Shown here in pieces: positions 36,212 to 45,121 of a stretch of 64,000 bases of DNA. The notes below the pieces were generated by a model. The model made no database searches, was not told the DNA's origin, and worked only from the letters and a program-made list of their open reading frames with translations. Source of the DNA: ZC4RG30 sp963777735 (GTDB lineage Bacteria; Pseudomonadota; Gammaproteobacteria; Steroidobacterales; Steroidobacteraceae). Position 1 is the stretch's first letter. Each line of letters begins with the position of its first letter. The stretch is taken from NCBI GenBank assembly GCA_963777735.1, contig CAVZRQ010000002.1, positions 62,001 to 126,000 on the forward strand, written 5' to 3'. The position numbers were made by a program, and so were the translations under genes.

Positions 36212-36591
36212 ACGGCCTTCCTCTTTTTATCGTTCATGGGCTTCGTGCGTGTGGCGTTGCTTCGGCCGCGCGCGCGGTAGACCTCGGTCTCGAGCGCCAT
36301 GAATCGGCGCTCCCAGGCTTGCCGTATGGCGTCTTGCGGATGGCGCAGCTCCGCAAGGTAGGCTTCGACCTTTGCGAGGGGTGCGGGATCGAGCCGATAG
36401 ACCCGTTCACGCCCCGAGACCTCTGCACGGACGAGACCGGCTTCGCGCAGCACGCGCAGGTGGCGGCTCACGGCCGGCCGGCTCACGGAGAATGTCCCTG
36501 CGATCGACCCGGCGGGCAGCGGGGTGTCGCGGACTATGCGCAGTATTTCCCGGCGAATCGGGTCGGCGAGGGCCTGCAAAGCGTGATCCAT
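36208..36591 (-). CDS. ArsR-family transcriptional regulator
   Basis: A 127-residue winged-helix repressor (ALADPIRREILRIVRDT; SVSRPAVSRHLRVLREAGLV; GRERVYRLDPAPLAKVEAYL). It lacks the metal-binding cysteines of ArsR/SmtB and belongs to the subgroup paired with AHSA1 proteins. The ATG at 36589-36591 is preferred to a TTG two codons upstream. An inverted repeat ten bases upstream is a likely autoregulatory operator. Confidence 0.92.
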   Translation of the reverse strand: MDHALQALADPIRREILRIVRDTPLPAGSIAGTFSVSRPAVSRHLRVLREAGLVRAEVSGRERVYRLDPAPLAKVEAYLAELRHPQDAIRQAWERRFMALETEVYRARGRSNATRTKPMNDKKRKAV

Positions 36592-36600
36592 CGGCAAAGC

Positions 36601-36616
36601 GTAACCAAACGGTTAC
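36601..36616 (-). promoter_or_regulatory. Candidate ArsR operator
   Basis: GTAACC-AAAC-GGTTAC is a perfect 6-bp inverted repeat with a 4-base spacer, 10 bases upstream of the arsR-type start codon. Its position over the likely transcription start suits autorepression. Confidence 0.55.
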
Positions 36617-36691
36617 TCATTTTCAAGCGGGCCCTCATTGGCGCGCGTCGGGGCCCGACCGATGATGTGCTCGTCCGCTTCGGGTCAACTC

Positions 36692-36718
36692 CAGAATCAA
36701 TTCTGATGGCGGTATAGT
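36692..36718 (+). promoter_or_regulatory. Inverted repeat and -10-like box before GST gene
   Basis: CAGAAT-CA-ATTCTG (36692-36705) is a perfect inverted repeat followed by TATAGT at 36713-36718, about 47 bases before the GST start. No convincing -35 box is seen. Confidence 0.3.
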
Positions 36719-36764
36719 CGCCATCCACGGCCGTGAAAATGCGGCAACCACCCAAGGAGACCAA

Positions 36765-37388
36765 GTGGCAATCGCTCTCTACTACCATCCGTTCTCGCGC
36801 GCTGCCAATGTGGTCTGGATGCTGGAGGAAGCCGGCGTCGAATACGAACTGCGCTGGGTGGACATCATGGCCGGCGCGCAGAAATCACCCGAACTGCTGG
36901 CACTGAACCCGATGGGCAAGCTGCCCATCCTCACCGATGGTGAAATAGTCGTTACCGAGAGTGCGGCCATCGCGCTCTATCTCGGCGACCGTTACGCAGC
37001 CGGCCGCCTGGCGCCGATGCTCGACGACCCGTTGCGTGGCACCTACCTGCGTTGGGCGTTCTTCACCCCTTCGGTCATGGAGCCCGCTGCCGCTGCCCGC
37101 ACTTCGGGCGGCGAGTTCAATGTCCGCGCCGTGGGCTGGGGCAACTACGACGACATGGTGACGGCCACGGAGTCGGCGCTCGTAAAAGGACCCTACCTGC
37201 TGGGCACAGGCTTCTCGATGGCGGACGTCGTGTTTGGCGGGACGCTGCGCTACATGCTGATGTTCAAGATGATCGATCCGAAGCCCGTGTTCACGGATTA
37301 CGTCGCGCGCCTGGAGGCGCGACCGGCGTTCCAGCGCAGCAGCGCCAGGAATGCAGCGCTGATGGACGAGCACGGGCTCAAGCGCTGA
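36765..37388 (+). CDS. Glutathione S-transferase family protein
   Basis: A 207-residue cytosolic GST: thioredoxin-like N-domain (ALYYHPFSRAANVVWMLEEA) with Tyr/Ser near the glutathione site, the cis-Pro region NPMGKLPIL and TESAAIALYL, then an alpha-helical C-domain (GFSMADVVFGGTLRY). It transfers or reduces using glutathione; substrate unknown. Start GTG 36765 follows AAGGAG by five bases. The next gene, 25 bases on, is a GFA-family protein, another glutathione-linked fold. Confidence 0.92.
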   Translation: MAIALYYHPFSRAANVVWMLEEAGVEYELRWVDIMAGAQKSPELLALNPMGKLPILTDGEIVVTESAAIALYLGDRYAAGRLAPMLDDPLRGTYLRWAFFTPSVMEPAAAARTSGGEFNVRAVGWGNYDDMVTATESALVKGPYLLGTGFSMADVVFGGTLRYMLMFKMIDPKPVFTDYVARLEARPAFQRSSARNAALMDEHGLKR

Positions 37389-37413
37389 CGGGGCAACAGA
37401 TTCGGGAGGATGC

Positions 37414-37815
37414 ATGGTCATTTCAGGTGGTTGTCATTGCGGCGCGGTTCGCTACGAAGTGAGTGGTGAGGCGATCACCCACGCGCTTTGTCACTGCACG
37501 GATTGCCGCCGCCACGCCGGTGCGCCGATGGTTGGCTGGACGATGTACGGCGAGGGCGCGGTAAAGGTCACGAAGGGCACGCCGAAGATCTATCGCTCTT
37601 CCGAGCACGGGCGCCGGCATTTCTGCCCCGATTGCGGTACTGGCCTGTTCTACGTGAATGCCGAGGTGCTGCCGGGCATCATCGATATCCAGAGCGGTAC
37701 CTACGATGACCCGAACCTGGTGCCTGCGCGCGCGCACATCCAGGTTGCGGAGCGCATCGGGTGGATGGCCAGCGCGCATGAACTGCCCATGTTCGAGCGA
37801 TTCCCGCCTGGTTAG
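37414..37815 (+). CDS. GFA (glutathione-dependent formaldehyde-activating)/CENP-V family protein
   Basis: A 133-residue zinc-binding protein of the GFA/CENP-V family. Cysteine ligands appear in order: GGCHCGAVRYEV, LCHCTDCRRHAGAP and FCPDCGTGLFY. The name comes from Gfa of Paracoccus, which was proposed to couple glutathione and formaldehyde; most homologues have no proven activity. GGGAGGA lies upstream of the start. Probably co-transcribed with the GST gene. Confidence 0.92.
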   Translation: MVISGGCHCGAVRYEVSGEAITHALCHCTDCRRHAGAPMVGWTMYGEGAVKVTKGTPKIYRSSEHGRRHFCPDCGTGLFYVNAEVLPGIIDIQSGTYDDPNLVPARAHIQVAERIGWMASAHELPMFERFPPG

Positions 37816-37865
37816 CGCGCAGGCAGAGCAGCTCGACTCCCTCTACTACAATCAGGAATTTCTTC

Positions 37866-39122
37866 ATGCCAGGTATTCGCTCGCGCTGGATCGGAACATT
37901 TCTGGGCTTTGCTTTCGCGCCGGTTCTGGTGCTTGCCCAGCAGGTCCTGCCTGGGCCGCTGGTGGGTGCGCCATCGAGCGATGTTCCCGTCGCCGTGCAG
38001 ATCCTGCGCTGGCACATGCTCGACAACGATGTAAGCAGCCTCTCGTTCCGCAGCATGGACACGCTCTTCACGACGCGGACCGTTGCGCGGGGCGGCCCGG
38101 TGTGGGTGCTACCGCAGGACAACCAGACGCTGGATGTCCCCTACAGCTGGCAGGGGCAGCGCTACACGGCGCAGCAATTCCTCGAACGGACGTATACCAA
38201 TGCACTGCTGGTGATGAAGGATGGTCGCGTCGTCAGCGAGATCTACCGCAACGCCAGCAACGAACGCACACGCTTCATCGGCTGGTCGATGACCAAATCG
38301 CTGACCTCGGTGCTGATCGGCTGTGCACTGGAAGAGGGGCGCATCGACTCCCTCGATACGCCGATCTCGCGCTATCTCCCCGAGCTGCGGGGTGGAGGCT
38401 ACGAGGACGTGTCGATCCGTCATGTCATGCAAATGCGCTCCGGTGTCGATTACGAAGAGCGTTACGATTTCGAGCATCCGGGTCGCGCAGCGAGCAATCA
38501 CATTGCGGCACTGGTGAGAAACGTGGCTCGATTCACCGACGTGGCGCGCACGCTGCCGCGCATCCACGAGCCGGGAACGCATTTCCAGTACAAGACCATC
38601 GACACGGCAGTGCTGGGATGGCTGGTCGAGCGCGTCTCGAAGGGCAGCGTGGCAGCCTACACCGCGCGCTGCCTGTGGGAGCCGCTGGGCGCGGAATCCG
38701 ATGGCTTCTACATCATGGATGGCCTTCCCGGCGTGGGCCGCGAGTTCAGTGGCGCCGGCTTCAACGCCACGCTGCGCGACTTCGCTCGCTTCGGGCAGAT
38801 GGTGCTGGACGGCGGCGTCGCCAACGGGCGGCGCATCGTGTCGGCAGAGTGGATCCGCCAGTCGACGCAGCCCAGCGGCCCGGAAGACAACCGGCGCGGA
38901 GGGTACGGCTTGCAGTGGTGGACCTTTGCCAATACGGAGGCCTTCGCTGCGATCGGCCTGCAGGGCCAGTACATCTATGTCGATCCATCTACGCGGACCG
39001 TGGTGGTGAAGCTCAGCTACTTCCCGCCGGGCGACAACAGCGCGCTGGATGCAGAGACGGCGGCATTCCTGACCGCCGTGTCGGCATGGAAACCCCGCCA
39101 GGCGTACAGGGGAGGCGACTGA
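37866..39122 (+). CDS. Serine hydrolase of the beta-lactamase/class C PBP family
   Basis: A 418-residue exported protein. After a signal peptide (TFLGFAFAPVLVLAQQ), the beta-lactamase-fold domain has the nucleophile motif SMTK (GWSMTKSLTSVLIG), a second-motif tyrosine in FQYKTID, and a late GLQGQYIYV that takes the place of the usual KTG/HxG strand. Relatives include esterases, D-peptidases and 6-aminohexanoate-dimer hydrolase; resistance to beta-lactams should not be assumed. The methyltransferase gene follows six bases after the stop. Confidence 0.88.
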   Translation: MPGIRSRWIGTFLGFAFAPVLVLAQQVLPGPLVGAPSSDVPVAVQILRWHMLDNDVSSLSFRSMDTLFTTRTVARGGPVWVLPQDNQTLDVPYSWQGQRYTAQQFLERTYTNALLVMKDGRVVSEIYRNASNERTRFIGWSMTKSLTSVLIGCALEEGRIDSLDTPISRYLPELRGGGYEDVSIRHVMQMRSGVDYEERYDFEHPGRAASNHIAALVRNVARFTDVARTLPRIHEPGTHFQYKTIDTAVLGWLVERVSKGSVAAYTARCLWEPLGAESDGFYIMDGLPGVGREFSGAGFNATLRDFARFGQMVLDGGVANGRRIVSAEWIRQSTQPSGPEDNRRGGYGLQWWTFANTEAFAAIGLQGQYIYVDPSTRTVVVKLSYFPPGDNSALDAETAAFLTAVSAWKPRQAYRGGD

Positions 39123-39128
39123 AGAAAA

Positions 39129-39923
39129 ATGGGAAACGCGGCAATCCAGGGTGATCTTTGGGGCACGCAGGCTCGCGACTGGGCCGATCTGCAGGAGCCA
39201 CTGATGCTGCCGCTGTATGCGGCCGTGCTGGATGGATGTGCCCCGGTGAGTGGCGCCCGCATGCTCGATGTCGGGTGTGGTTCCGGGTTGTTCTGTGGTG
39301 CGGCACGGGACCGGGGTCTTGCTCCTGCCGGAATCGATGCGGCCGAGCCGCTGCTGGCCATCGCCCGCGAGCGTTTTCCCGGCATCCGGTTCGACCAGGG
39401 AGAAATGGAATCCCTGCCATTCCCGGATGCAAGCTTCGACCTCGTGACCGGCAACAATTCCTTCCAGTACGCTGCGGATCCGGTTGCCGCGCTGCGTGAA
39501 GCGCGACGGGTGATGAAACCCTCCGGAAGGTTGTCTATACAGGTCTGGGGCGCTGCCGAACGTTGCGAGATGGCGACCTACATGGCGGCGCTCGGCAGCG
39601 TGCTGCCGCCACCGCCCGCTGGCGCGCCGGGTCCCTTTGCGTTGTCCGTTCCGGGCGCGCTCGAGGCACTCGTTGAACGCGCCGGGCTGGTGCCCGAACG
39701 CGTTGCAACGGTCGATGTGGTGTTCGATTTTGCAGATGCCGCGACGGCCCTGCGCGCCTTGAAGGCTTCTGGTCCGGCAATACGCGCCATCCGGCACGCG
39801 GGCGAGCCGGCGGTTACAGAAGCGATATCAAAGGCAATGGCGCCGTACCGGGATTCCGACGGCCACGTCCGCTACCACAACCAGTTCCGCTATCTCATCG
39901 CGCGTGCGGCTACACCTTCGTGA
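39129..39923 (+). CDS. Class I SAM-dependent methyltransferase (UbiE-like)
   Basis: A 264-residue cytosolic methyltransferase: motif I MLDVGCGSGLFCGAA, motif II around GIDAAEPLLAIA, post-motif FDLVTGNNSFQYA and EARRVMKPSGRLSI. Substrate not readable. Likely co-transcribed with the upstream hydrolase. It overlaps the convergent sulfatase gene by 14 bases at their 3' ends. Confidence 0.9.
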   Translation: MGNAAIQGDLWGTQARDWADLQEPLMLPLYAAVLDGCAPVSGARMLDVGCGSGLFCGAARDRGLAPAGIDAAEPLLAIARERFPGIRFDQGEMESLPFPDASFDLVTGNNSFQYAADPVAALREARRVMKPSGRLSIQVWGAAERCEMATYMAALGSVLPPPPAGAPGPFALSVPGALEALVERAGLVPERVATVDVVFDFADAATALRALKASGPAIRAIRHAGEPAVTEAISKAMAPYRDSDGHVRYHNQFRYLIARAATPS

Positions 39924-41670
39924 CCTGCGCGTAATACGTCCCGCACAGGTCCGTGCCGTCCTGGCCGCGCAGCCAGCCCTGCAGGATGTGCCTCCCCTTC
40001 GACAGCTTCAATTCCAGCTTGCCGCCGACATCTTCGGGTTTCACCGCAACACTTTGTTCCGTGTCATCGGCGGCGAGCACCACCTGGTAAGCAGGCATCA
40101 ACTTCACCGGCTGCGTCAGTGGCCGACCGGTGATGGTCTGCCGCGGGCCTTGTGAGCCCAGCGCCATGTTGGTGTGGAAGGGCCAGCGGCGCAGCTCGAA
40201 GCGGAAGGTGCCAGCCGTCTGGACGTCGACATGCCACTGGCCGCCGCGCGGGCCGCCGGTGCCGTTGGACACGAAATTGATGTTGTCGCAGTCGACTTCC
40301 CACCAGTCGATGCAGGTGAGCAGTTCGGTGTCCTCGCCTTTCACGCCCAGCAGCACCGGCACCGGCTGCGAGAAGCCGGGCTCGCGTTTCGCCCACCATT
40401 TGTCGTAGTAATCGCGCATGCGCGCAACCACGTCCGGATGTGCGGCAGCCACGTTGTTGGTCTGCGCGCGATCGGCTTCGATGTCGTAGAGCTCCGTGCC
40501 TTTCTGCAGGCGCCACTGGTTCCAGATCACGGCGGCGTCGTACTTCGCCGGCCGATCGCGCAGCCCGTACTGCACCACCAGCATGCGGTCGGTGACGGGC
40601 CGCTTGCGCATCATCGGCACCAGGCTGCGGCCGTCGAACTTCGCCTCGCGCGCAGGGATGTCGCACAGGTCGAGCAGCGTGGGCAGGATGTCCTGGATCT
40701 GCGTGGGGCTGGTGACATCCATGCCCTGGTCCAGATCGCCTCCGGGCCAGCGCAGCAGGCAGGGCACGCGATGCCCGCCCTCGTAATGCGACGACTTGAA
40801 ATCGCGCAGCCCCCAGTTGGTCACGGTGCGTCCCAGGGTGCCGCCGTTGTCGCAGGTGAAGACGACGATGGTGTCTTCGTACAGACCCGCTTCCTTCAGG
40901 AACTGCTCGAGGCGACCGAAGTTGTCCTCGTAGTTCGCGATCATCGCGAAGAAGGCCGCAACCTGCGGCGGCACCTGGCCTTCGTACAGCTTCGCGTGGC
41001 TGTCGGGTGGCCACATCGGCAGGTGCGGTGTGTTGGTGGGGATGTAGGCGAAGAAGGGCTTCTTCGCGGCCGCCTGCGTCCTGATCCAGGCGATGGCCTC
41101 GTCGAACCACAGGTCGGTGCAGTATTTCGTGGAACGCTTCTCGACCAGATCGTCGAGGTAACGCGGGGTGACGTAGTCGTTGTCGAATTCGATCTCGGAC
41201 TGCAGGCCCCAGCCCTTGAACCACACGGCCTTGTCGAAGCCGCGATCCATCGGACGATCCGGATAGCTGTGGCCCAGATGCCATTTGCCGAACAGGCCGG
41301 TGGTGTAGCCGGCCTTGTGGAAGAGTTCGGCCATCGTGGGCATGTCACGCCGCATGATCGTGCGACCGGCCGTCACGGCGCTGGCGAGATTGTGCAGGCA
41401 GTCGTTGCCGGTCATCAGCTGGCCGCGGGTGGGGGTGCACACCGGCGTGACATGGAAATCGGTGAAGCGCACGCTCTGCGCGGCAAGGCGATCGGTGTGA
41501 GGTGTCTTCAGCACCGGGTTTCCGGTGAAGGAGAAATCGCCATATCCTTGATCGTCGGTGAGGATGACGATGACGTTGGGGCGCCGCCGCGCGGCTGCAT
41601 CGACCAGCGAACCCGCGCCGAGTGCCGCCGCCGCGAATGCCGTTGAGTGCAGGAAGGTCCGTCGTTTCAT
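39910..41670 (-). CDS. Exported sulfatase with C-terminal extension
   Basis: A 586-residue sulfatase. A signal peptide beginning MKRRTFLHSTAFAAAALGAG (Tat-like KRR) leads to metal-binding VIVILTDDQGYGD and the signature CTPTR with Cys78, the formylglycine site, followed by GQLMTGN. GLFGKWHLGH and VFTCDNGG complete the active site. About 150 C-terminal residues (from PVLLGVKGEDTELL on) form an extra beta-rich region. The substrate is unknown. The gene for its likely activating enzyme starts 24 bases away on the other strand. Confidence 0.94.
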   Translation of the reverse strand: MKRRTFLHSTAFAAAALGAGSLVDAAARRRPNVIVILTDDQGYGDFSFTGNPVLKTPHTDRLAAQSVRFTDFHVTPVCTPTRGQLMTGNDCLHNLASAVTAGRTIMRRDMPTMAELFHKAGYTTGLFGKWHLGHSYPDRPMDRGFDKAVWFKGWGLQSEIEFDNDYVTPRYLDDLVEKRSTKYCTDLWFDEAIAWIRTQAAAKKPFFAYIPTNTPHLPMWPPDSHAKLYEGQVPPQVAAFFAMIANYEDNFGRLEQFLKEAGLYEDTIVVFTCDNGGTLGRTVTNWGLRDFKSSHYEGGHRVPCLLRWPGGDLDQGMDVTSPTQIQDILPTLLDLCDIPAREAKFDGRSLVPMMRKRPVTDRMLVVQYGLRDRPAKYDAAVIWNQWRLQKGTELYDIEADRAQTNNVAAAHPDVVARMRDYYDKWWAKREPGFSQPVPVLLGVKGEDTELLTCIDWWEVDCDNINFVSNGTGGPRGGQWHVDVQTAGTFRFELRRWPFHTNMALGSQGPRQTITGRPLTQPVKLMPAYQVVLAADDTEQSVAVKPEDVGGKLELKLSKGRHILQGWLRGQDGTDLCGTYYAQVTKV

Positions 41671-41694
41671 GTGCCCACCCGATGCCGATTCCCG

Positions 41695-42636
41695 ATGAAG
41701 CCGGATAGTAGCGCCGGGAAAATGCAGCGGATCGCGGGGGCCACGTTCCGCATGGGTTCTGAAGGTTTTTACGCCGAGGAACAGCCATTGCGTTATGTGT
41801 CGGTGGACAGCTTCCGCATGGACGTGACACCGGTGACGAACCGGCAGTTCGCAGACTTCGTCGCGGCCACTGGCTACCGCACCTGGGCCGAGCGGGTGCC
41901 TGCGGCGGTTGATTACCCGGGGGCTGATCCCGCGTTCCTGGTGCCAGCTTCTGCCGTGTTCACACCAACCCTGCGTCCGGTGGACACCCGTAATCCGGCT
42001 TTGTGGTGGCGGCTGGTGCCCGGTGCAGACTGGAGCCATCCCTGCGGGCCCGACTCGGGCCTGGCGGGGCTCGATGATCATCCCGTGGTGCATGTGGCGC
42101 TGGCCGATGCCGAGGCCTATGCCGCGTGGGCCGGCAAGCGGCTGCCCACCGAAGCCGAGTGGGAGCTGGCTGCGCGGGGTGGGCTGATCGATCGCGACTA
42201 TGCCTGGGGCGATGAACTGGCGCCCGACGGCCGCCGTCTCGCCAACTATTGGGCCGGCAGCTTTCCGCATGAACGCGGCGCCGACGATGGGTTCCCGCGG
42301 ACGTCGCCGGTAGGCTTCTACCCGGCCAACGGCTTCGGCCTGTTCGACATGATCGGCAATGTCTGGGAGTGGACGGCCGACTGGTTCGGCGAAAGCGACG
42401 CATCACAGGTTGCGATGCGCCCCTGCTGCGCGCCCCGCAATCCACGCGGTGGCGACGAGGCGGGCAGCCGCGATGCAAGTGACGGCACCCACCGCTTCGG
42501 GCGCAAGGTGCTGAAGGGTGGCTCGCATCTGTGCGCAGAGAATTACTGCCGGCGCTACCGGCCCGCAGCCCGGCATCCGCAGCCCGTGGACAGTTCGACC
42601 TCGCATATCGGGTTCCGCTGCGCGACGGATGCGTGA
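41695..42636 (+). CDS. Formylglycine-generating enzyme (SUMF1 family)
   Basis: A 313-residue FGE-sulfatase-domain protein that oxidises the sulfatase Cys to formylglycine. Hallmarks: FRMDVTPVTNRQFADFVAAT, HPVVHVALADAEAYAAWAGK, RLPTEAEWELAARGG, NVWEWTADWF, and the C-terminal GGSHLCAENYCRRYRP with Cys280 and Cys285 matching the copper-binding catalytic pair of true FGEs. That distinguishes it from the many SUMF1-fold proteins lacking the cysteines. No signal peptide, so it acts in the cytoplasm before export, which fits a Tat-exported substrate. It should activate both sulfatases of the window. Confidence 0.95.
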   Translation: MKPDSSAGKMQRIAGATFRMGSEGFYAEEQPLRYVSVDSFRMDVTPVTNRQFADFVAATGYRTWAERVPAAVDYPGADPAFLVPASAVFTPTLRPVDTRNPALWWRLVPGADWSHPCGPDSGLAGLDDHPVVHVALADAEAYAAWAGKRLPTEAEWELAARGGLIDRDYAWGDELAPDGRRLANYWAGSFPHERGADDGFPRTSPVGFYPANGFGLFDMIGNVWEWTADWFGESDASQVAMRPCCAPRNPRGGDEAGSRDASDGTHRFGRKVLKGGSHLCAENYCRRYRPAARHPQPVDSSTSHIGFRCATDA

Positions 42637-42707
42637 GCGCGGCTGACTGGTGGCACAATCGCGATGAACATCGCCACCAGGCGAATCAAATGCATATCGG
42701 GGGATTC

Positions 42708-43283
42708 ATGCGCAGCCTTGCTGTACTGGCCATTCTCGCGCTGGCCACTGGCCATGCCACTGCGCAGGTGTCGGGTCCGCCCGTCAATGTCACCACCACG
42801 CCGGCGGGCAAGCCGCTCGCCAGCCTGCCGCGTGCCGCCGACCAGCTGGCCCTGCTGAAAAGCGACGATCCGAAACTCGCCCGCAACAAGAAACACGTGT
42901 TCGACTTCTGGCGCATCGTCTACGAAGCCGGCCACATGGACCGCGCGGCGGAGTTCATGGCGCCGGAATACATCCAGCACAATCCGAACGTGGAATCCGG
43001 GCGCGATGCCTTCGTGCGCACGATGAGCGCGGCGCGTCCGAAGCGGGCGGTGCTGCCGGTGTCGAACTTTCCGATCATCTCGATCGTCGCCGAGCGCGAC
43101 ATCGTGATGGTGATGTGGGCGCGCAAGGTGCGCGACCGCGAGAATCCAGAATTGATCTACGAGATGACGTGGCTCGATGCCTTCCGCATCGACGAGAAAT
43201 CAGGGCTGATCGCCGAGCATTGGGATTCCTCTGAACGCTGGGGTTCCAGCGGGCGCCCGCCGGGCGCAGAGTTCTTTCCATGA
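42708..43283 (+). CDS. Exported SnoaL/NTF2-like protein
   Basis: A 191-residue protein with a signal peptide (SLAVLAILALATGHATAQ) and a SnoaL-like polyketide-cyclase fold (VFDFWRIVYEAGHMDRAAEF; YIQHNPNVESGRDAFV; RKVRDRENPELIYEM; DAFRIDEKSGLIAEHWD). Function unknown; homologues occur beside esterases and TonB receptors in steroid- and aromatic-degrading bacteria. ATG 42708 follows GGGGGA; an in-frame ATG at 42690 is possible. Coupled to the carboxylesterase (ATGA). Confidence 0.85.
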   Translation: MRSLAVLAILALATGHATAQVSGPPVNVTTTPAGKPLASLPRAADQLALLKSDDPKLARNKKHVFDFWRIVYEAGHMDRAAEFMAPEYIQHNPNVESGRDAFVRTMSAARPKRAVLPVSNFPIISIVAERDIVMVMWARKVRDRENPELIYEMTWLDAFRIDEKSGLIAEHWDSSERWGSSGRPPGAEFFP

Positions 43284-44956
43284 GCAATGAATTCAAGCTG
43301 GGCGAGCCCATCGGCACGAACCGTCGGCAGGTGCTGGCCGGTGTGGCTGCGGTTGCTGCTGCCGCGAGCCTGCCGCGTGCGGTGTCTGCAGCCGCTGCAG
43401 TGAGCGACCCGGTGGTCGAGACCACCTTCGGCAAGGTGCGGGGCCAGCGCGGTGTGGCGGGTGGCTACAAGTTCTTCTGTGTTCCCTATGGCGCGTCGAC
43501 GGCGGGAGCAGGGCGCTTCATGCCGCCAAAGCCGGCAGCGCCCTGGGCTGGCATCCGCGAAGTGCCGCAGCAGGCCATCATTGCGCCGCAGATCGACCCC
43601 ACCGCAACTCCCTCTGCTCCGGGCTCGCGGCGTGCCGCGGTATCCGGCATCGGCAGTGAGGCGGGCAGCATCGAGAGTGAGGATTGTCTCAACGTCACGG
43701 TGTATACGCCGGCCACGGACAGCGCACATCGACCGGTGATGGTGTGGCTGCATGGTGGCGGCTTTTTTGCCGGCTCCGGATCGAACCCGATGTACGAGGG
43801 TTCGTCGCTCGCCGTGCATGGCGATGTGGTGGTGGTGAATGTGAACCATCGCCTGAATGTGCTGGGATATGCGCATCTGCCGGAAAGTGGCGATGCCTTC
43901 GCATCTTCCGGCAATGTCGGCATCCTGGACATCGAGCTCGCGCTGCGCTGGGTGAAGGACAACATCGAGCGTTTTGGTGGCGATGCCAAGCGCGTGCTGA
44001 TCTTCGGGCAATCCGGTGGTGGGGCCAAGGTGGCCACGTTGTGGTCGATGCCTTCGGCGCGCGGCCTGTTCCATCGGGCAGCCATCCAGAGTGGCGCGCA
44101 TCGGCAGCTGCGACAGGTGGAATCTGCGGTGGGTGCCAGTGAGCGCCTGCTGAAGATCCTGAATCTCACGGCGAAGCAGGGGCGCGAGCTGCAGCGTCTG
44201 CCGCTGGCCCAGCTGATGGCGGCTCGCTTCGAGCTGGGTCGCAAGCCTTCACTGCCGGGCGCCCCGAACGGTTTCGAGCCGGTGTTTGATGGCCGCGTGG
44301 TGACGCGGCAGCCGTTTGATCCGGTGGCCAATCCGCTGAATGCGGATGTGCCGCTGATCGTGGGCTGCACCAGCACCGAGAATACGGCGTTCATGATGGG
44401 CGACGAAGCGGCGTTCAAGCTCGACATGACCGGCCTGCGGCAGCGCCTGCGCGCACTGGTGGGCGAGCGCGCGGGTGATGCGGCCGTGGATCTGTATGTG
44501 CAGCTGAAACCGCTGGCAGCACCATCGCAGCTGTATTTCGAGATGCTTTCCGATCGCACCCGCCGGCAATCGATCCTCATCGCGGAAATGAAGGCGGCAC
44601 AGAACGAAGCCAAGGCCTATCTCTACCAGCTGATGTGGAATACACCGGTGATGGATGGCCTGCTGCGCTCGCCGCATTCACTGGATCTACCGATGGTTTT
44701 CGACATCGCACTCGGTGAGCGCTGGAAACCCTATACCGGGGCGGTGCCCGCTGCGGATCGTGTGGCGAAGGCGATGAGCTCCGCCTGGGTCGAGTTCGCA
44801 CGCGCTGGTGACCCGGGCACAAGCGCGCAGCCCTGGCCGGATTATTCGTTGCGCCGGCGCGACGTGATGCTGTTCGACGAGAACAGCACGCATGCAACCG
44901 ATGCGTTTCGCGAGACCCGCTTGCTCTGGGATGAAGTCGCAAACGGTTCGATTTAG
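43280..44956 (+). CDS. Type-B carboxylesterase, exported
   Basis: A 558-residue alpha/beta hydrolase. A Tat-like signal (NRRQVLAGVAAVAAAASLP) precedes the carboxylesterase domain: EDCLNVTVYTP, the oxyanion segment VMVWLHGGGFFAGSGS, the nucleophile elbow FGQSGGGAK (Gln rather than the usual Glu before Ser) and the late acid/His regions (CTSTENTAFM; RSPHSLDLPMVFD). It hydrolyses carboxylic esters in the periplasm; substrate unknown. It lies directly before a TonB-dependent receptor and may process that receptor's substrate. Confidence 0.92.
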   Translation: MSNEFKLGEPIGTNRRQVLAGVAAVAAAASLPRAVSAAAAVSDPVVETTFGKVRGQRGVAGGYKFFCVPYGASTAGAGRFMPPKPAAPWAGIREVPQQAIIAPQIDPTATPSAPGSRRAAVSGIGSEAGSIESEDCLNVTVYTPATDSAHRPVMVWLHGGGFFAGSGSNPMYEGSSLAVHGDVVVVNVNHRLNVLGYAHLPESGDAFASSGNVGILDIELALRWVKDNIERFGGDAKRVLIFGQSGGGAKVATLWSMPSARGLFHRAAIQSGAHRQLRQVESAVGASERLLKILNLTAKQGRELQRLPLAQLMAARFELGRKPSLPGAPNGFEPVFDGRVVTRQPFDPVANPLNADVPLIVGCTSTENTAFMMGDEAAFKLDMTGLRQRLRALVGERAGDAAVDLYVQLKPLAAPSQLYFEMLSDRTRRQSILIAEMKAAQNEAKAYLYQLMWNTPVMDGLLRSPHSLDLPMVFDIALGERWKPYTGAVPAADRVAKAMSSAWVEFARAGDPGTSAQPWPDYSLRRRDVMLFDENSTHATDAFRETRLLWDEVANGSI

Positions 44957-45028
44957 CGGTAACAACGTAGAGGCAAGTATGGTTGCCGTGACAGCTAGTC
45001 ATTGACTGGCAGATATCGCTATTCAGAT

Positions 45029-45051
45029 TTGTTGCTTCAACAACCTATACT
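45029..45051 (+). promoter_or_regulatory. Candidate promoter/operator for TonB receptor
   Basis: TTGTTG-CTT-CAACAA is a perfect 6-bp inverted repeat at 45029-45043, followed at 45046-45051 by the -10-like TATACT. A -35 box is not clear. It lies about 70 bases before the receptor start in a 165-base gap. Confidence 0.35.
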
Positions 45052-45121
45052 CGGCCCGACAAGACAACGGCACCTGAAAACCAGGTACGCCGCTGCCGAT
45101 AAACAAATGTGTGGGGGAGTC

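Noticed and set aside
37866..39122. Beta-lactamase resistance gene
   Set aside because: The SxxK motif is shared by many esterases and peptidases; the other motifs do not match class C beta-lactamases closely.
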